A stretch of DNA of 64,000 nt from Lachnospiraceae bacterium (GCA_017527205.1 JAFXQK010000008.1:1-64000), one strand, 5' to 3'. Positions 8,335-17,963 are shown, numbered from the stretch's first letter. The notes: a model not told the origin generated them from the letters alone. Made by a program: numbers and translations.

Positions 8335-10151
8335 GCTCAATGTTCATCAAGGTACTAAACCTTAGCATCAATGCGTCATGGCTGATCCTGGCGATCCTGT
8401 TGCTTCGTCCGCTCCTTAGGAAAGCTCCGAAATGGATTTACTGTGCCATGTGGGCAATCGTGGCACTTCGCCTGCTTCTTCCTTTTTCCATTGAAAGTGC
8501 CCTGAGCGTTCTGCCCGGAAGCGAGGTCATTCCGCAGGACATTGTTACGACGAAGACCCCTGCGATCCATTCACAGATCATGGCGGTAGATAATGCAGTC
8601 AATCCGTTCATGCTGCGCGAGCTCGCACCAAAGGTTGAAAACAGCGTAAATCCCATGCAGGTCATTGCAGCGGTTGTAAGCGTGGTCTGGATCGTTGGCG
8701 TTGGTGTTTGCCTCATCTACGCACTGATCAGTTACCTGCTGCTTAAGAGAAAGGTGAGCGCCTCCGTGGCAATGGGGGATGGCATCATGGCGTGCGACGA
8801 AATCAAGACACCGTTCATTCTCGGGATCATAAAGCCGATGATTTACGTGCCTTCGAGTATGACGGGGCGTACCCTTGAGGTTGTTTTGGCACATGAACAG
8901 GCACATTTGAAGCGTATGGATCATTTATGGAAACCGCTGGGATTCCTGCTTTTTTCCGTCTATTGGTTTAATCCGCTCTGCCTGATCGCGTATGTATTGC
9001 TTTGCCGAGACATTGAGGCGGCGTGTGACGAAAAGGTGATACGGAATCGGGACAAGAAATTTGCCGCCGATTATTCACAGGCGCTTTTGGACCTGAGCCT
9101 GTCTCGGAGAATGATCACGGTCTGCCCGCTGGCCTTTGGGGAGACGGGAGTAAAGGGGCGCGTTAGGGGCGTGCTGAACTATCGAAAGCCGGCCTTTTGG
9201 GTCACCTTGATTGCCCTTGTAATGTGTGTGGTCGTGTCAATCTATTTCATGACCTCGCCGGTTACAAGAATTTCGAAAGATGCTGAGCGCGTAAAAAGCA
9301 TTAAGGTTTTTGACGGAACCTGCGGAAAAGAATTGATCATCACGGATCGCGGAGAGATCGAGAAAATTGTTTCGTACGTCAATGAGATGAAATTGCATAG
9401 AGGAAAAGTGTCCTTGGGATATATGGGATATCATTTTCATCTTACGTTTCAGCCAAAGAGGGGAACGTGGGATGACTTCATTATCTCTTCGAGTTCCATA
9501 CGAAATGATCCGTTCTTTTATTCTCTTGAAACGGAGTCAGGTTTGGAAGATTACATAGAGGATTTATATGTAAGTCATGGCGTAAAAGAGCCTTCAAAAG
9601 GGGAGGATCAGCAAGCGCAGGGCAATGTCACAGAAACTGCGTCGGGGAAACAGGATGCGACGGCGAACGCACTGACGGACCTGCCTGAGGACGTAAGCAC
9701 GTTTCTCGCCGTAATTGATGAAAATGGAAACAGAAAGGTTGTTTCCTATGAGGAATTTAGCAAGGACGAGGCGGATGCGGTGAAACTGATAAAGGATTTT
9801 GTAAATGCCGTAAACGCAAAGGACTTAGACGGTTATATTTCCTTATTTGACGAAGAAAACCAAAGGGAAATGAGAAGGTACGTCGCTGAAATGGGCGAGG
9901 AGACCTTTTTTGCAGAGGAAAACAGGAAGCTTGTAAAGATTGAAAGGTATATGACGCCACCCTATGAAAAGACAAGCGGAGAGTTTGAGGATGCCATGGC
10001 CTTTCGCGTGACGGAGCAGATTGCGTACGATGACGACGTTACTTCGGAGATGGATACATATCCACTGGTATCTGGGGAGACGGTGCATGACTACGTGATC
10101 GTAATGGAGAAAGGTGAATGGAAGCTATACAGGATTTCCGTAACGCCATAA
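8331..10151 (+). CDS. BlaR1/MecR1-type M56 sensor protease, copy 1 (606 aa)
   Basis: Membrane helices at about 10-27, 35-55, 105-130 and 289-309 surround a gluzincin-like zinc site, HEQAH (H188, E189, H192), with the downstream ...DIEAACDEK acid. M56 proteins transmit an extracellular signal by activating this cytosolic protease, which inactivates the BlaI repressor. The outer part (about 310-606) is not a penicillin-binding domain; it has an unknown module and an NTF2-like segment (AVKLIKDFVNAVNAKDLDGY). The inducer is therefore probably not a beta-lactam. Confidence 0.85.
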   Translation: MSSMFIKVLNLSINASWLILAILLLRPLLRKAPKWIYCAMWAIVALRLLLPFSIESALSVLPGSEVIPQDIVTTKTPAIHSQIMAVDNAVNPFMLRELAPKVENSVNPMQVIAAVVSVVWIVGVGVCLIYALISYLLLKRKVSASVAMGDGIMACDEIKTPFILGIIKPMIYVPSSMTGRTLEVVLAHEQAHLKRMDHLWKPLGFLLFSVYWFNPLCLIAYVLLCRDIEAACDEKVIRNRDKKFAADYSQALLDLSLSRRMITVCPLAFGETGVKGRVRGVLNYRKPAFWVTLIALVMCVVVSIYFMTSPVTRISKDAERVKSIKVFDGTCGKELIITDRGEIEKIVSYVNEMKLHRGKVSLGYMGYHFHLTFQPKRGTWDDFIISSSSIRNDPFFYSLETESGLEDYIEDLYVSHGVKEPSKGEDQQAQGNVTETASGKQDATANALTDLPEDVSTFLAVIDENGNRKVVSYEEFSKDEADAVKLIKDFVNAVNAKDLDGYISLFDEENQREMRRYVAEMGEETFFAEENRKLVKIERYMTPPYEKTSGEFEDAMAFRVTEQIAYDDDVTSEMDTYPLVSGETVHDYVIVMEKGEWKLYRISVTP

Positions 10152-10183
10152 AAGGTATGCATAATGGTTGGAGGAGAGCTGGC

Positions 10184-10270
10184 ATGTTTCAGTCTATTCA
10201 GAAAAAAAACATTCTTCGTTTGCAAGTGGTACTTCTGCTTATGGCGACGCTGTATTTGCAGGAGAAGTAA
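10184..10270 (+). pseudogene. Truncated start of a lipoprotein gene (duplicate of 16351)
   Basis: ATG at 10184 with GGAGGAGAG upstream reads MFQSIQKKNILRLQVVLLLM and 8 more codons, then a stop. DNA from about 10165 to 10250 aligns closely with 16335-16420, the start of the lipoprotein after module 2. Only the first half of the signal peptide remains, so this is a relic of a module duplication. Confidence 0.6.
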
Positions 10271-10302
10271 ACGAAAACATCTCAAAAAATATAAATGATT
10301 TA

Positions 10303-10358
10303 TTGACAAAGCTGGTCTACCGTGATAGACTTAACACAGGAGATCTATCGCGATAGAC
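10303..10358 (+). promoter_or_regulatory. BlaI-type promoter with two operators (module 2)
   Basis: TTGACA (10303-10308), 17 bp, TAGACT (10326-10331). Dyads GTCTACCGTGATAGAC (10315-10330) and TCTATCGCGATAGA (10344-10357). The layout matches the promoter at 7881-7935, but the half-site is TCTA instead of TTTACA, so the paralogous repressors probably do not cross-bind. Confidence 0.82.
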
Positions 10359-10404
10359 CATTTATATTCTAAATTATTACTAAGAGTAGAAGAGGGGATA
10401 GAAG

Positions 10405-10770
10405 ATGAATCTGGATCTGGGTGACATTCAAACGAAGTTTATGGGGCTGGTTTGGGACAGGGAACCGGTCGGTTCAGGGGAACTGGTCAAGGTCAGCGCC
10501 GAAGAGCTTGGCTGGAAAAAGTCCACGACCTACACGGTGATCAAAAAGCTTTGCGAAAAGGGTATCCTGAAAAATGAAGACGGCATCGTGACGACACTGA
10601 TTAGTCGCGATAAATTCTTCGCGAAAAAGAGCAGGCAGTTTGTGGAAGAATCTTTTAACGGGTCGCTTCCCGCATTCATAGCAGCCTTCTATTCCGGAAA
10701 GAAGCTGACCCAAAAGGAAGCTGAAGAAATCCAGAAAATGATTGATTCCTATGTGGGGGAGAAAAAATGA
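10405..10770 (+). CDS. BlaI/MecI/CopY-family repressor, copy 2 (121 aa)
   Basis: Same length and plan as the copy at 7966: winged helix with KKSTTYTVIKKLCEKG and a C-terminal helix ending QKMIDSYVGEKK. Overlaps the next gene by 4 nt. Recognition-helix differences from copy 1 (STTYTVIKK against TTYTVLRR) agree with the changed operator. Predicted to be inactivated through the giant M56 receptor downstream. Confidence 0.9.
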   Translation: MNLDLGDIQTKFMGLVWDREPVGSGELVKVSAEELGWKKSTTYTVIKKLCEKGILKNEDGIVTTLISRDKFFAKKSRQFVEESFNGSLPAFIAAFYSGKKLTQKEAEEIQKMIDSYVGEKK

Positions 10771-13700
10771 CGCCATTACAATCAGCGTTTATTAACGTGA
10801 TAAACTTGAGCATTGCGGCAAGCTTTCTAATGCTGGCCGTGATCTTGTTGCGTCCTTTCTTAAAGAGAGTCCCGAAGTGGCTAATGTGCGTTTTGTGGGG
10901 CATGGTGGCGCTGCGCCTCGTGGTTCCATTTTCGCTGGAAAGCAGATGGAGCCTGGTTCCTGCGTGGAAGGTATCCGTGCCGTACGCAGAAGAAACACAG
11001 ACGGTAAAGAATGGAATTCAGCAAGGCGGTTTCGTAACGGAAGACTGGCAGGGTGAGACCATAACAAAAAGCATGCCGGAAGATCATGATGCAGAACGAG
11101 TCGGTGCCATAAGCGCTAAGAAAGGTTTAGAGAATCCGTCGGAAGCAAATGACTGGCAGGGATTAAGTCGTGAGAACGTCGGTGAAGGCATACCTCACGC
11201 AGAAGGAACCACGGCTGACGGCGGGGCGGCAAAGCAGAATGATCAGTGGCACGCGGCGACTTCCGAAACGAAGGAGCATGGTTCGGAAAACGCTTCGAGT
11301 AACGAGACGGCGGCAGTGACGGAATGGCAGACAGAAGAACCAAGTGAAGTGACACCCGCCAAAGCAAGGAAGGATGAAAGCATCATTTCAGCGGGTGAGG
11401 ACATCATTGCAACGGATGAGGGCATTGCTTTGACGGGCGAGGGCATTCTTGGGAAGATGTTTCAGGGAGTGCTGCTGATCATTGGCAGTGGCATCTGGCT
11501 TGCAGGCATCATTGCCATGCTGGCGTACGTGGTTGTCAGTTTTGTGAGACTTCGCATTAGGCTAAGGACGGCAGTGCGTCTTGAAGAGGGCGCGGATGTG
11601 AAGGTTTGGATGAGCGACGCCATTACTGAATCGTTTGTCCTTGGAATTATAAGACCGAGCATCTACGTTCCTTCCGCCATTGAGGAGGGAGATTTGAAGT
11701 GCGTCCTCTGCCATGAGCAGGCGCATGTAAAGCGGGGGGACTACCTTTGGAAACCGCTAGGTTTCCTGATCCTTTGCGTCTATTGGTTTCATCCGCTTTG
11801 CTGGATCTCGTACTTTTTGTTTTGCAGGGACGTGGAGATGGCGTGTGACGAAAAAGCAACGAAGGGGTTTGGCATGGAGGAGCGTAAACGCTACTGCCAA
11901 GCCCTGCTAAACCTGGGGCAAGGGAAAAAGAATTCTCTGATCGGAACGGTGGCTTTTGGTGAGAACGGAACCAAGTCCAGGGTAAAGGCAGTGCTGGATT
12001 ACAAGAAACCATCGTTTCGGGTCATTCTGGCTGGAGTGTTGGCTTGCCTTTCTCTGGGGATTTTCTTTATGACCAGCCAGGGCGGATATGCTGCCGGATT
12101 AGACACCGCTGAAAAGACACCTGAAGCAGAGGACGGGGATTCTGCTTCTGAGGAAAGCTCTTTAGGTGCAGAAGAAGACTTGGAAGAAAACCTAAGCAGC
12201 GCAAACGAGGATGATCAGAAGCTTGCATTGATTGATTTTGACGGGGACGGAAAAGCGGATGAGGTTCAAGTTCAGGTGGTTCAGGAAGATGGGCAGTATT
12301 TTGATGAAGTCATTGTTCATCTAGGAAATAGGGAAACCTATTCCTTAAGGTATTCAGGCCGTACGGACGGGGCAATGGATTTCCTGACGGTGAGTACCGG
12401 AAGAATTACGAAGAAGGAAAAAACGGACATTGTGCTGCAAATCACTGACGGCAAGGGAAATTATGGATCCTCCGACATTCACGTGATTGAGCTTGCGGAA
12501 ACGCCGAACGGGAAAGAACTAAAGGAAATCCTTACCATACTTGATGGAGGGAAGAATTCCCGAGATTACGAGAAGTACCGGGATACCATGTTGTCTGCAG
12601 AGCTGATCAATACAACGATTTCAATGACGGGGCAAAGCGAGCTGGTGCGACTTATGCCAACGGCTGAAAGAGATGCCGTCTGCGTAATGGTGATGAATTC
12701 CTATTATGACGGCGAAAACTCGACTCTCGCAGTTCAGGCGTATGTTTATTATGATCAGGGAGAGTGGAAAACGACATGGGATTTTGGCGTTGGGAGAAAA
12801 ATCGGTGTCGGTGTAACAGGGTGGAATTTTGGCTTAGGTGATTTGGATGAAAATGGCATCTATGAATATGTGGCGTGCCGTTATTCCTACGACTCAACTC
12901 TTCAAAACATATTAAAGGTCTATTGGAACGGGGAATGCATTTATGAGATACGCAAGGATATTATTGACGTTTTAAGCTGGCGTTATTCGGACTTTGACGG
13001 GGATGGCGTTCAGGAATTGTTCCTTTCCCTGTGGAATGGAGATGCTAAAGATGTTGAAAACGTCTACATGGTTCTTAAGAAGACAAACATAGGAGAATGG
13101 AAGGCGTTGGAGGAAAGACATGCCTATCCGGAGAGCGAGAATTCTTTTCCCATTCAGGTAACCTATAAAAAGAATCAAGGCATTGCAGAGATTACCCTAA
13201 AGGGATTCAGATCCTACTGTGATTTTTCTTTAGAAGATTACTGCAAGGGCATGGAAAGAAGGATTGCATCCAAGGAATGTACGGCAGATGAAAAGAAGGT
13301 TTTGCAAAAGCATCTTGCGGAGTATAAAAAGATCCTGCAGACGCCTTGGGAAGAGCTTGCTGGGAAAGAATGCGGCAGCGTGACCCGCTGGGGCTTTAAG
13401 GAGGTTGTTCCCGATTATTATGATGGCCTGCCATGCCTCGTGGCGACATATGGCATCATAGGAATGGATGAGCAGGACGATTGGGGCAGAATCAAACTTT
13501 GGTTCCGGTATGACGGGGACGGTAAGATCCAAGCGTTGATGATGTTATTTGATTCCATCATGTCTCTGCCGGTAGGCGAAGGCGGATGGCGTTATCGGGA
13601 ATTGGCTCCTTACTCTGAAAGGAAGTATAAGAATTACTTTGGAGCTACTGCGCAGGAAGCCTATTCGGAGATTGCAAAGACATATTATGACGCGATGCTT

Positions 13701-16208
13701 GCGGTGCGACAGGGCGAAAAAGTAAGCGATGAGGTATTGGATGAACTAGGGGATACCTATGTCAATTACTATTTTTTGGACGTAGCACGGCATGAATTTG
13801 AGACGCCCGTTTATTCCCTGATTGATCTCAATGGCGATGGCACGGAGGAATTTCTAATCGGCTGTAAACATGATCCCTATCTGGTTTTTAATGACGTTTA
13901 TACTTGGAAGGACGGCGTAGCCTATCTTCTGACGGAACAGCATGGGGGATATCGGGCAGGATCGAGGGAGGTATGTGAAAACGGTGCGATCAGGGATTGC
14001 ACGGCATGGATTGGGTCGGAGGGCACAAATGCAAGATTTTGGCGGCTTCCGAAGAATGGTACTGCCATGGAAGTGGAAGAATGGCTGACAGGCACGATAT
14101 TAAGATCTGGTGAAAACGAGAAGGAAGTATATTATCGTAAGCTGCCTCATGCAGATCAGATTATTTCCAAGGAGGAGTATGAGGCAATTTTGTCAGGAGA
14201 GCTTGGTGGGTATAAGGTGATCATGCCATACACCACGATATTGACGCCGGATAGCATTGAAACACTGCGAACGGGGATAGTGCAAAATATACAGGATCAA
14301 AGCATGGAAAACACTGTTCCAGACCGCCAGGAAATGCTTAGCGCATATTATGGTTTGATCCACCTTGCGGAAGAGGCAATTTACGATCCGCAGGCGTGGG
14401 GAGACAACCACAAGTTATTTCAAGATTCGGAAGGAAAGGATTTGTTTAGTTGGGAGCTATCGCATCTTTTTGACGGAATTGTAAATGACCACGCCATTGC
14501 ATGGCAAAACGTGGGATATCTGATCAAAGACATAGACGGGGATGGAGTTGACGAACTCCTTTTCGGAGAGAATGATCCTGATCCGAAGGGATCTTTTAAC
14601 GGCGTCATATATGATATGTATACCTACAGAGATCATCAGTTAGTGCATTTGCTTTCCGGCTGGACTAAAAACGAATACTATCTTACCGAAAATGGCATGA
14701 TTGCGCATGAGATTATTTCAACTGCCTTTGAAGGGTATTGGGAATTCTTACGTTATGACGGGCATGGGCTTGAATTCGTTGAGAAGGTGGAGATGGTATT
14801 ACAAAATGATGACAAGAGAATCTATAGTCATACCACCCCGAATGGTACGGAAGAAATCACGGAAAAAGCACAAAAAGCCATTAGGGACAAGTATGTTTAC
14901 GTTCATCCGGATTTTAGTGCCATGGGGCCTTGGTGGTCAAAAGTCGAGGACCTTAATGAAGATGGGCTGAAAGATTATTTGATTAGTTTTTACCGGGATG
15001 GCGTTTGCCGGCACCTGTCTTTGTATCTTATGAGGCAAGGGATTGTTTATGATCATGAGGAGGACGGCGGCGTAGGCTTTGGAGATCGTTATTTTGTGGA
15101 TTTGGATGGCGACGGGGAGAAGGAGATTTTGCTCATGATAGAACCTCACGTCAATTCCATGCCGCTGGAAGAATTCGCCGTACTTAAGAAGGCAGGTGAC
15201 GGTTGGAAGGAACTGGAGACCTGCAAATCCCTGCCGCTTAAGTTAACGCACGGAACGGATCCTTATGAGATCATTCTAGGCTGTGACGGATATGAACAGA
15301 CGATCTCCTTTAGCGTAAAGGATCGCTACGATGAGTGGAAGACGCTGGCAGAGCAAACGGGGGATTCTTTTTGCGAAGAAATGAAGCGCTACTATGAGTA
15401 TGAGGTCGCAAAGACGAAGGCCGGAGCTGAAATTGGCGGCATCATGGATTGGGGCATTTGGGAAATTCATTTGACCGAGTTGGAAGGACGACCTTGTCTA
15501 ATGGCTTTGCAGGGCATTGAAGGTTATTCCAAGGAGGATGTCTGGGGGGAGGTGGAAATCTGCTTTGACTATGATGATAACGGAAAGATCAGAATATTGG
15601 ATTTAAAACTTCGAGATGGCTCCTCGTTCTCTATGGCGAGTTGGGAATATGACCTTGACCGCAACGGCATACCCGAGAGCCCACGGCTGGTAACTTTTGA
15701 TGAAGGCATGGGTCAGCGGTTGGAATTGTGGGAGGATGGCCAAATGATCTGGTCGGAAGAAGGATATGCTGTGCATACCGGTTACAATGCCTTGTTTCTG
15801 TGTGTACTGAATGGAGATGCATACCTGTTACGCTACCGTCCTACCATGTACCAAGGGGCCGGAACTTACAGTTACCAGCTCTTTTCCCTGGAGAACGGAA
15901 CGGAGAAGATTGTTCAGGAGAGTAGCGTGAATTTTGTTACTAATTTCTACAAGGGCAAGCCACTCTATGGCGAATTTAACCCAGAGATCATTGCTGCCTT
16001 TATGGATGAGATCAATAACCTGCTGTCCCGCAGCACCCAACTACTGAACACCGATGGGGAACTACTGGAAACATTTGCAGGTAAGACCATTGCTCCTCAG
16101 GACACTTTGGGTTGGCTGGATTTGTTTGAAAGGGATAGTACTAAATCCCTGTTGGAGAATCTTCAAGCGTTCCAACTTGTCCAGCAAGGAGAAAATATCG
16201 CCCAGTGA
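10767..16208 (+). CDS. Giant BlaR1-type M56 receptor with Ca-binding-like repeat region (1813 aa)
   Basis: The N-terminal M56 part has membrane helices near 15-32, 40-58 and 232-260, zinc motif HEQAH (H316, E317, H320) and DVEMACDEK. A helix at about 415-433 leads to an outer region of nearly 1,400 residues. That region has at least eight acidic loops of the D-x-[DN]-x-[DN]-G type (near residues 488, 690, 741, 1019, 1254, 1393, 1443, 1628), as in FG-GAP/VCBS or EF-hand-like calcium sites. A 150-residue hydrophilic insert lies between helices 2 and 3 (about 75-228). Family members are normally near 600 residues. No frameshift is visible. Ligand unknown. Confidence 0.82.
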   Translation: MTPLQSAFINVINLSIAASFLMLAVILLRPFLKRVPKWLMCVLWGMVALRLVVPFSLESRWSLVPAWKVSVPYAEETQTVKNGIQQGGFVTEDWQGETITKSMPEDHDAERVGAISAKKGLENPSEANDWQGLSRENVGEGIPHAEGTTADGGAAKQNDQWHAATSETKEHGSENASSNETAAVTEWQTEEPSEVTPAKARKDESIISAGEDIIATDEGIALTGEGILGKMFQGVLLIIGSGIWLAGIIAMLAYVVVSFVRLRIRLRTAVRLEEGADVKVWMSDAITESFVLGIIRPSIYVPSAIEEGDLKCVLCHEQAHVKRGDYLWKPLGFLILCVYWFHPLCWISYFLFCRDVEMACDEKATKGFGMEERKRYCQALLNLGQGKKNSLIGTVAFGENGTKSRVKAVLDYKKPSFRVILAGVLACLSLGIFFMTSQGGYAAGLDTAEKTPEAEDGDSASEESSLGAEEDLEENLSSANEDDQKLALIDFDGDGKADEVQVQVVQEDGQYFDEVIVHLGNRETYSLRYSGRTDGAMDFLTVSTGRITKKEKTDIVLQITDGKGNYGSSDIHVIELAETPNGKELKEILTILDGGKNSRDYEKYRDTMLSAELINTTISMTGQSELVRLMPTAERDAVCVMVMNSYYDGENSTLAVQAYVYYDQGEWKTTWDFGVGRKIGVGVTGWNFGLGDLDENGIYEYVACRYSYDSTLQNILKVYWNGECIYEIRKDIIDVLSWRYSDFDGDGVQELFLSLWNGDAKDVENVYMVLKKTNIGEWKALEERHAYPESENSFPIQVTYKKNQGIAEITLKGFRSYCDFSLEDYCKGMERRIASKECTADEKKVLQKHLAEYKKILQTPWEELAGKECGSVTRWGFKEVVPDYYDGLPCLVATYGIIGMDEQDDWGRIKLWFRYDGDGKIQALMMLFDSIMSLPVGEGGWRYRELAPYSERKYKNYFGATAQEAYSEIAKTYYDAMLAVRQGEKVSDEVLDELGDTYVNYYFLDVARHEFETPVYSLIDLNGDGTEEFLIGCKHDPYLVFNDVYTWKDGVAYLLTEQHGGYRAGSREVCENGAIRDCTAWIGSEGTNARFWRLPKNGTAMEVEEWLTGTILRSGENEKEVYYRKLPHADQIISKEEYEAILSGELGGYKVIMPYTTILTPDSIETLRTGIVQNIQDQSMENTVPDRQEMLSAYYGLIHLAEEAIYDPQAWGDNHKLFQDSEGKDLFSWELSHLFDGIVNDHAIAWQNVGYLIKDIDGDGVDELLFGENDPDPKGSFNGVIYDMYTYRDHQLVHLLSGWTKNEYYLTENGMIAHEIISTAFEGYWEFLRYDGHGLEFVEKVEMVLQNDDKRIYSHTTPNGTEEITEKAQKAIRDKYVYVHPDFSAMGPWWSKVEDLNEDGLKDYLISFYRDGVCRHLSLYLMRQGIVYDHEEDGGVGFGDRYFVDLDGDGEKEILLMIEPHVNSMPLEEFAVLKKAGDGWKELETCKSLPLKLTHGTDPYEIILGCDGYEQTISFSVKDRYDEWKTLAEQTGDSFCEEMKRYYEYEVAKTKAGAEIGGIMDWGIWEIHLTELEGRPCLMALQGIEGYSKEDVWGEVEICFDYDDNGKIRILDLKLRDGSSFSMASWEYDLDRNGIPESPRLVTFDEGMGQRLELWEDGQMIWSEEGYAVHTGYNALFLCVLNGDAYLLRYRPTMYQGAGTYSYQLFSLENGTEKIVQESSVNFVTNFYKGKPLYGEFNPEIIAAFMDEINNLLSRSTQLLNTDGELLETFAGKTIAPQDTLGWLDLFERDSTKSLLENLQAFQLVQQGENIAQ

Positions 16209-16350
16209 AAGCTCCTCGGAGAATTCCGATTTGCATAACGGCAGGGGGCGGTCATTTTGGACTTTCCTTTACAATCATTGGAATGAAAATCGAAGGGGTC
16301 ATTACAAGCGGTTCAGATGGGTATGACGAAATGATTGGAGAAGAGCTGGC

Positions 16351-17590
16351 ATGATTCAGTTTATTCAGGAAAAAAACATGCTCCGTTTGCGAGTGGTACT
16401 TCTGTTTATGGCAACGGTGATCCTGCCGTTTTGTCTTACGGGATGTCACTCTGGAAAAAACAGGGAGAGTATACCAGAAAGCGGAAAAAAGGAAAGTACA
16501 ACGGAAAGTGGAGAAGGGACGGCAACCAGCCGGGAACTGAAGCTGGCCGTGGTGTGTGAATTAATGGTGACAATCCGCCAGACCTGATTCTCCTTCGTAA
16601 CATTACGGACAACCTGGATGACCTGGCGATTCAGGGTTACGTGGAGGACTTAACGCCCTATGCCGAAAAAAGCGAATCGGTTCATTTGGAGGATTACTAT
16701 CCCAAGGTTCTGGAGTGCGGCAGAAAAGAAGGGATTCTTGTGACCATTCCGAAAAACTTTGAAATTGACACCGTGATCACTTCCAAGAATTATTTCGGAG
16801 ACGTCACGTGGAACTATCCGCAATTGCTTGATTTCTGTAATGCGCATCCAAACAGTCTTTTTTATGCAAACATAAGTCCGGACTACTATTGGCAATGCTT
16901 CTTCGAGAAAGCATTGATTACTTCGTCTGCGAGGATCAGGGGAAATGTTATTTTGATTCAGAGGAATTTAGGGCGTTTTTGGAATACGCGGGAAGTTATT
17001 CGGCGTGGAGCTCACGAACCTTTGATCCGATAGATCCGGAGGACCATGCAGGGAGCCTGCGCGACGGAAAAGTTTTGGCATGGTACTTTTATGTCAGGAA
17101 TTTGTCAAATTTGAAGGATGTACGAATAGATTTTGGAGATGCGGCTAACTTTGTGGGATTTCCTAACAAGGGCGGAAGGCCCGTTCATCGGATATGGATG
17201 GATCACAGTACCTTTGCCATAACGTCAACTTCCGGCAATAAGGAAGGTGCCTTTCAATTTTTGGAATGGTATCTGGCTCTGGATGAAGACCCGGTTTTGA
17301 CTGTTGACCCCCTGCGATTATGCGCCAATCGGAAGGAGATGGAGGAAAAGATTGAGATTGCCATTGCAGGACGGGAAAACGTTAATGGCGGAGAACCTGA
17401 CATGACGGAAGAGGACCTGAAGACGCTGAGGATTTTACTGGAAGGCCTTGAGCCGCTTCCGGATGACAATCTACCTCTGTACAGAATTGCTTATGCGGAG
17501 GCAAGAACCTACTTTTCCGGAGAAAAGAGCCTCGATGAGGTCATTGACGTCATTCAGAACAGGGTGACGCTGTATATGAATGAGAAGTAA
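16351..17590 (+). pseudogene. Extracellular solute-binding-type lipoprotein, broken by two frame changes
   Basis: ATG at 16351 starts a lipoprotein signal ending in LTGC. The frame closes at 16587. A second frame (about 16570-16910, DNPPDLILLRN...YWQCF) and a third (about 16900-17590, ESIDYFVCEDQG...LYMNEK) continue one protein. A segment between ELKLAVVCE and DNPPDLIL appears deleted. The layout resembles family 1 solute-binding proteins. It follows the giant receptor as a probable third gene of the module; the copy after module 1 is a mere stub. Confidence 0.7.
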
Positions 17591-17648
17591 AGATTAATCA
17601 AATGCTATGTTGTTTTGTTGCCAGAGGATTTGTAGTTGCGTGACTTTC

Positions 17649-17758
17649 TGCGTGACTTAAAGAATAGAGTGCCGCCTCCTCCTTTCAAAGTGTTGATTTT
17701 ACTGGGGGTCTTGGGACTTTTGGTATTTGACTGCCACCTTCGATTCCCATCACCCGCT
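17649..17758 (+). repeat. 110-bp intergenic repeat, copy B, ending in a tRNA-Gly-like 3' sequence
   Basis: Aligns with 2902-3009 over its length: TGCGTGACTT, GCCGCCTCCTCCTTTCAAAG, and the identical last 20 bases TTCGATTCCCATCACCCGCT. A perfect terminator follows 6 bp later, as after a tRNA gene, but the rest of the tRNA is missing. Copies A and B enclose 14.6 kb. Confidence 0.7.
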
Positions 17759-17763
17759 TACTT

Positions 17764-17798
17764 AAAAATCCCCTCAGGAAAACATTGAGGGGATTTTT
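17764..17798. terminator. Perfect 12-bp terminator stem
   Basis: AAAAATCCCCTC (17764-17775) pairs fully with GAGGGGATTTTT (17787-17798); A-run and T-run allow function on both strands. Confidence 0.85.
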
Positions 17799-17807
17799 GC
17801 GTAAGAA

Positions 17808-17842
17808 GGCGAGACCTCGAACCCATGGGTTCGGATCTCGCC
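17808..17842. other. 35-bp near-perfect palindrome
   Basis: GGCGAGA at one end, TCTCGCC at the other, and a 16-bp perfect centre CGAACCCATGGGTTCG. No T-run follows. Could be an operator or a cruciform-type site; the rest of 17843-17906 shows nothing further. Confidence 0.5.
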
Positions 17843-17906
17843 TTCGGCTCGGTCGGAGCGCTGACACGGTTCGCGGTGAGGAAGTCAAGAAAGAGTATTT
17901 TTCTCC

Positions 17907-17939
17907 TTTAAGGTTTGTTTAAGCTTTGCCACGTATAAT
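17907..17939 (+). promoter_or_regulatory. Promoter with 11-bp tandem repeat (response-regulator-type site)
   Basis: TTTAAGGTTTG (17907-17917) and TTTAAGCTTTG (17918-17928) are adjacent direct repeats with one mismatch. TATAAT lies 5 bp later (17934-17939). An 11-bp direct repeat replacing the -35 box is typical of OmpR/PhoB-type activation. Confidence 0.65.
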
Positions 17940-17963
17940 GAACGCATAAGAAGTGAAACGGAG

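Noticed and set aside
11000..16200. Split of the giant receptor into several genes
   Set aside because: The frame is open throughout, no internal ribosome binding site with a start was convincing, and the outer region is uniform in character.
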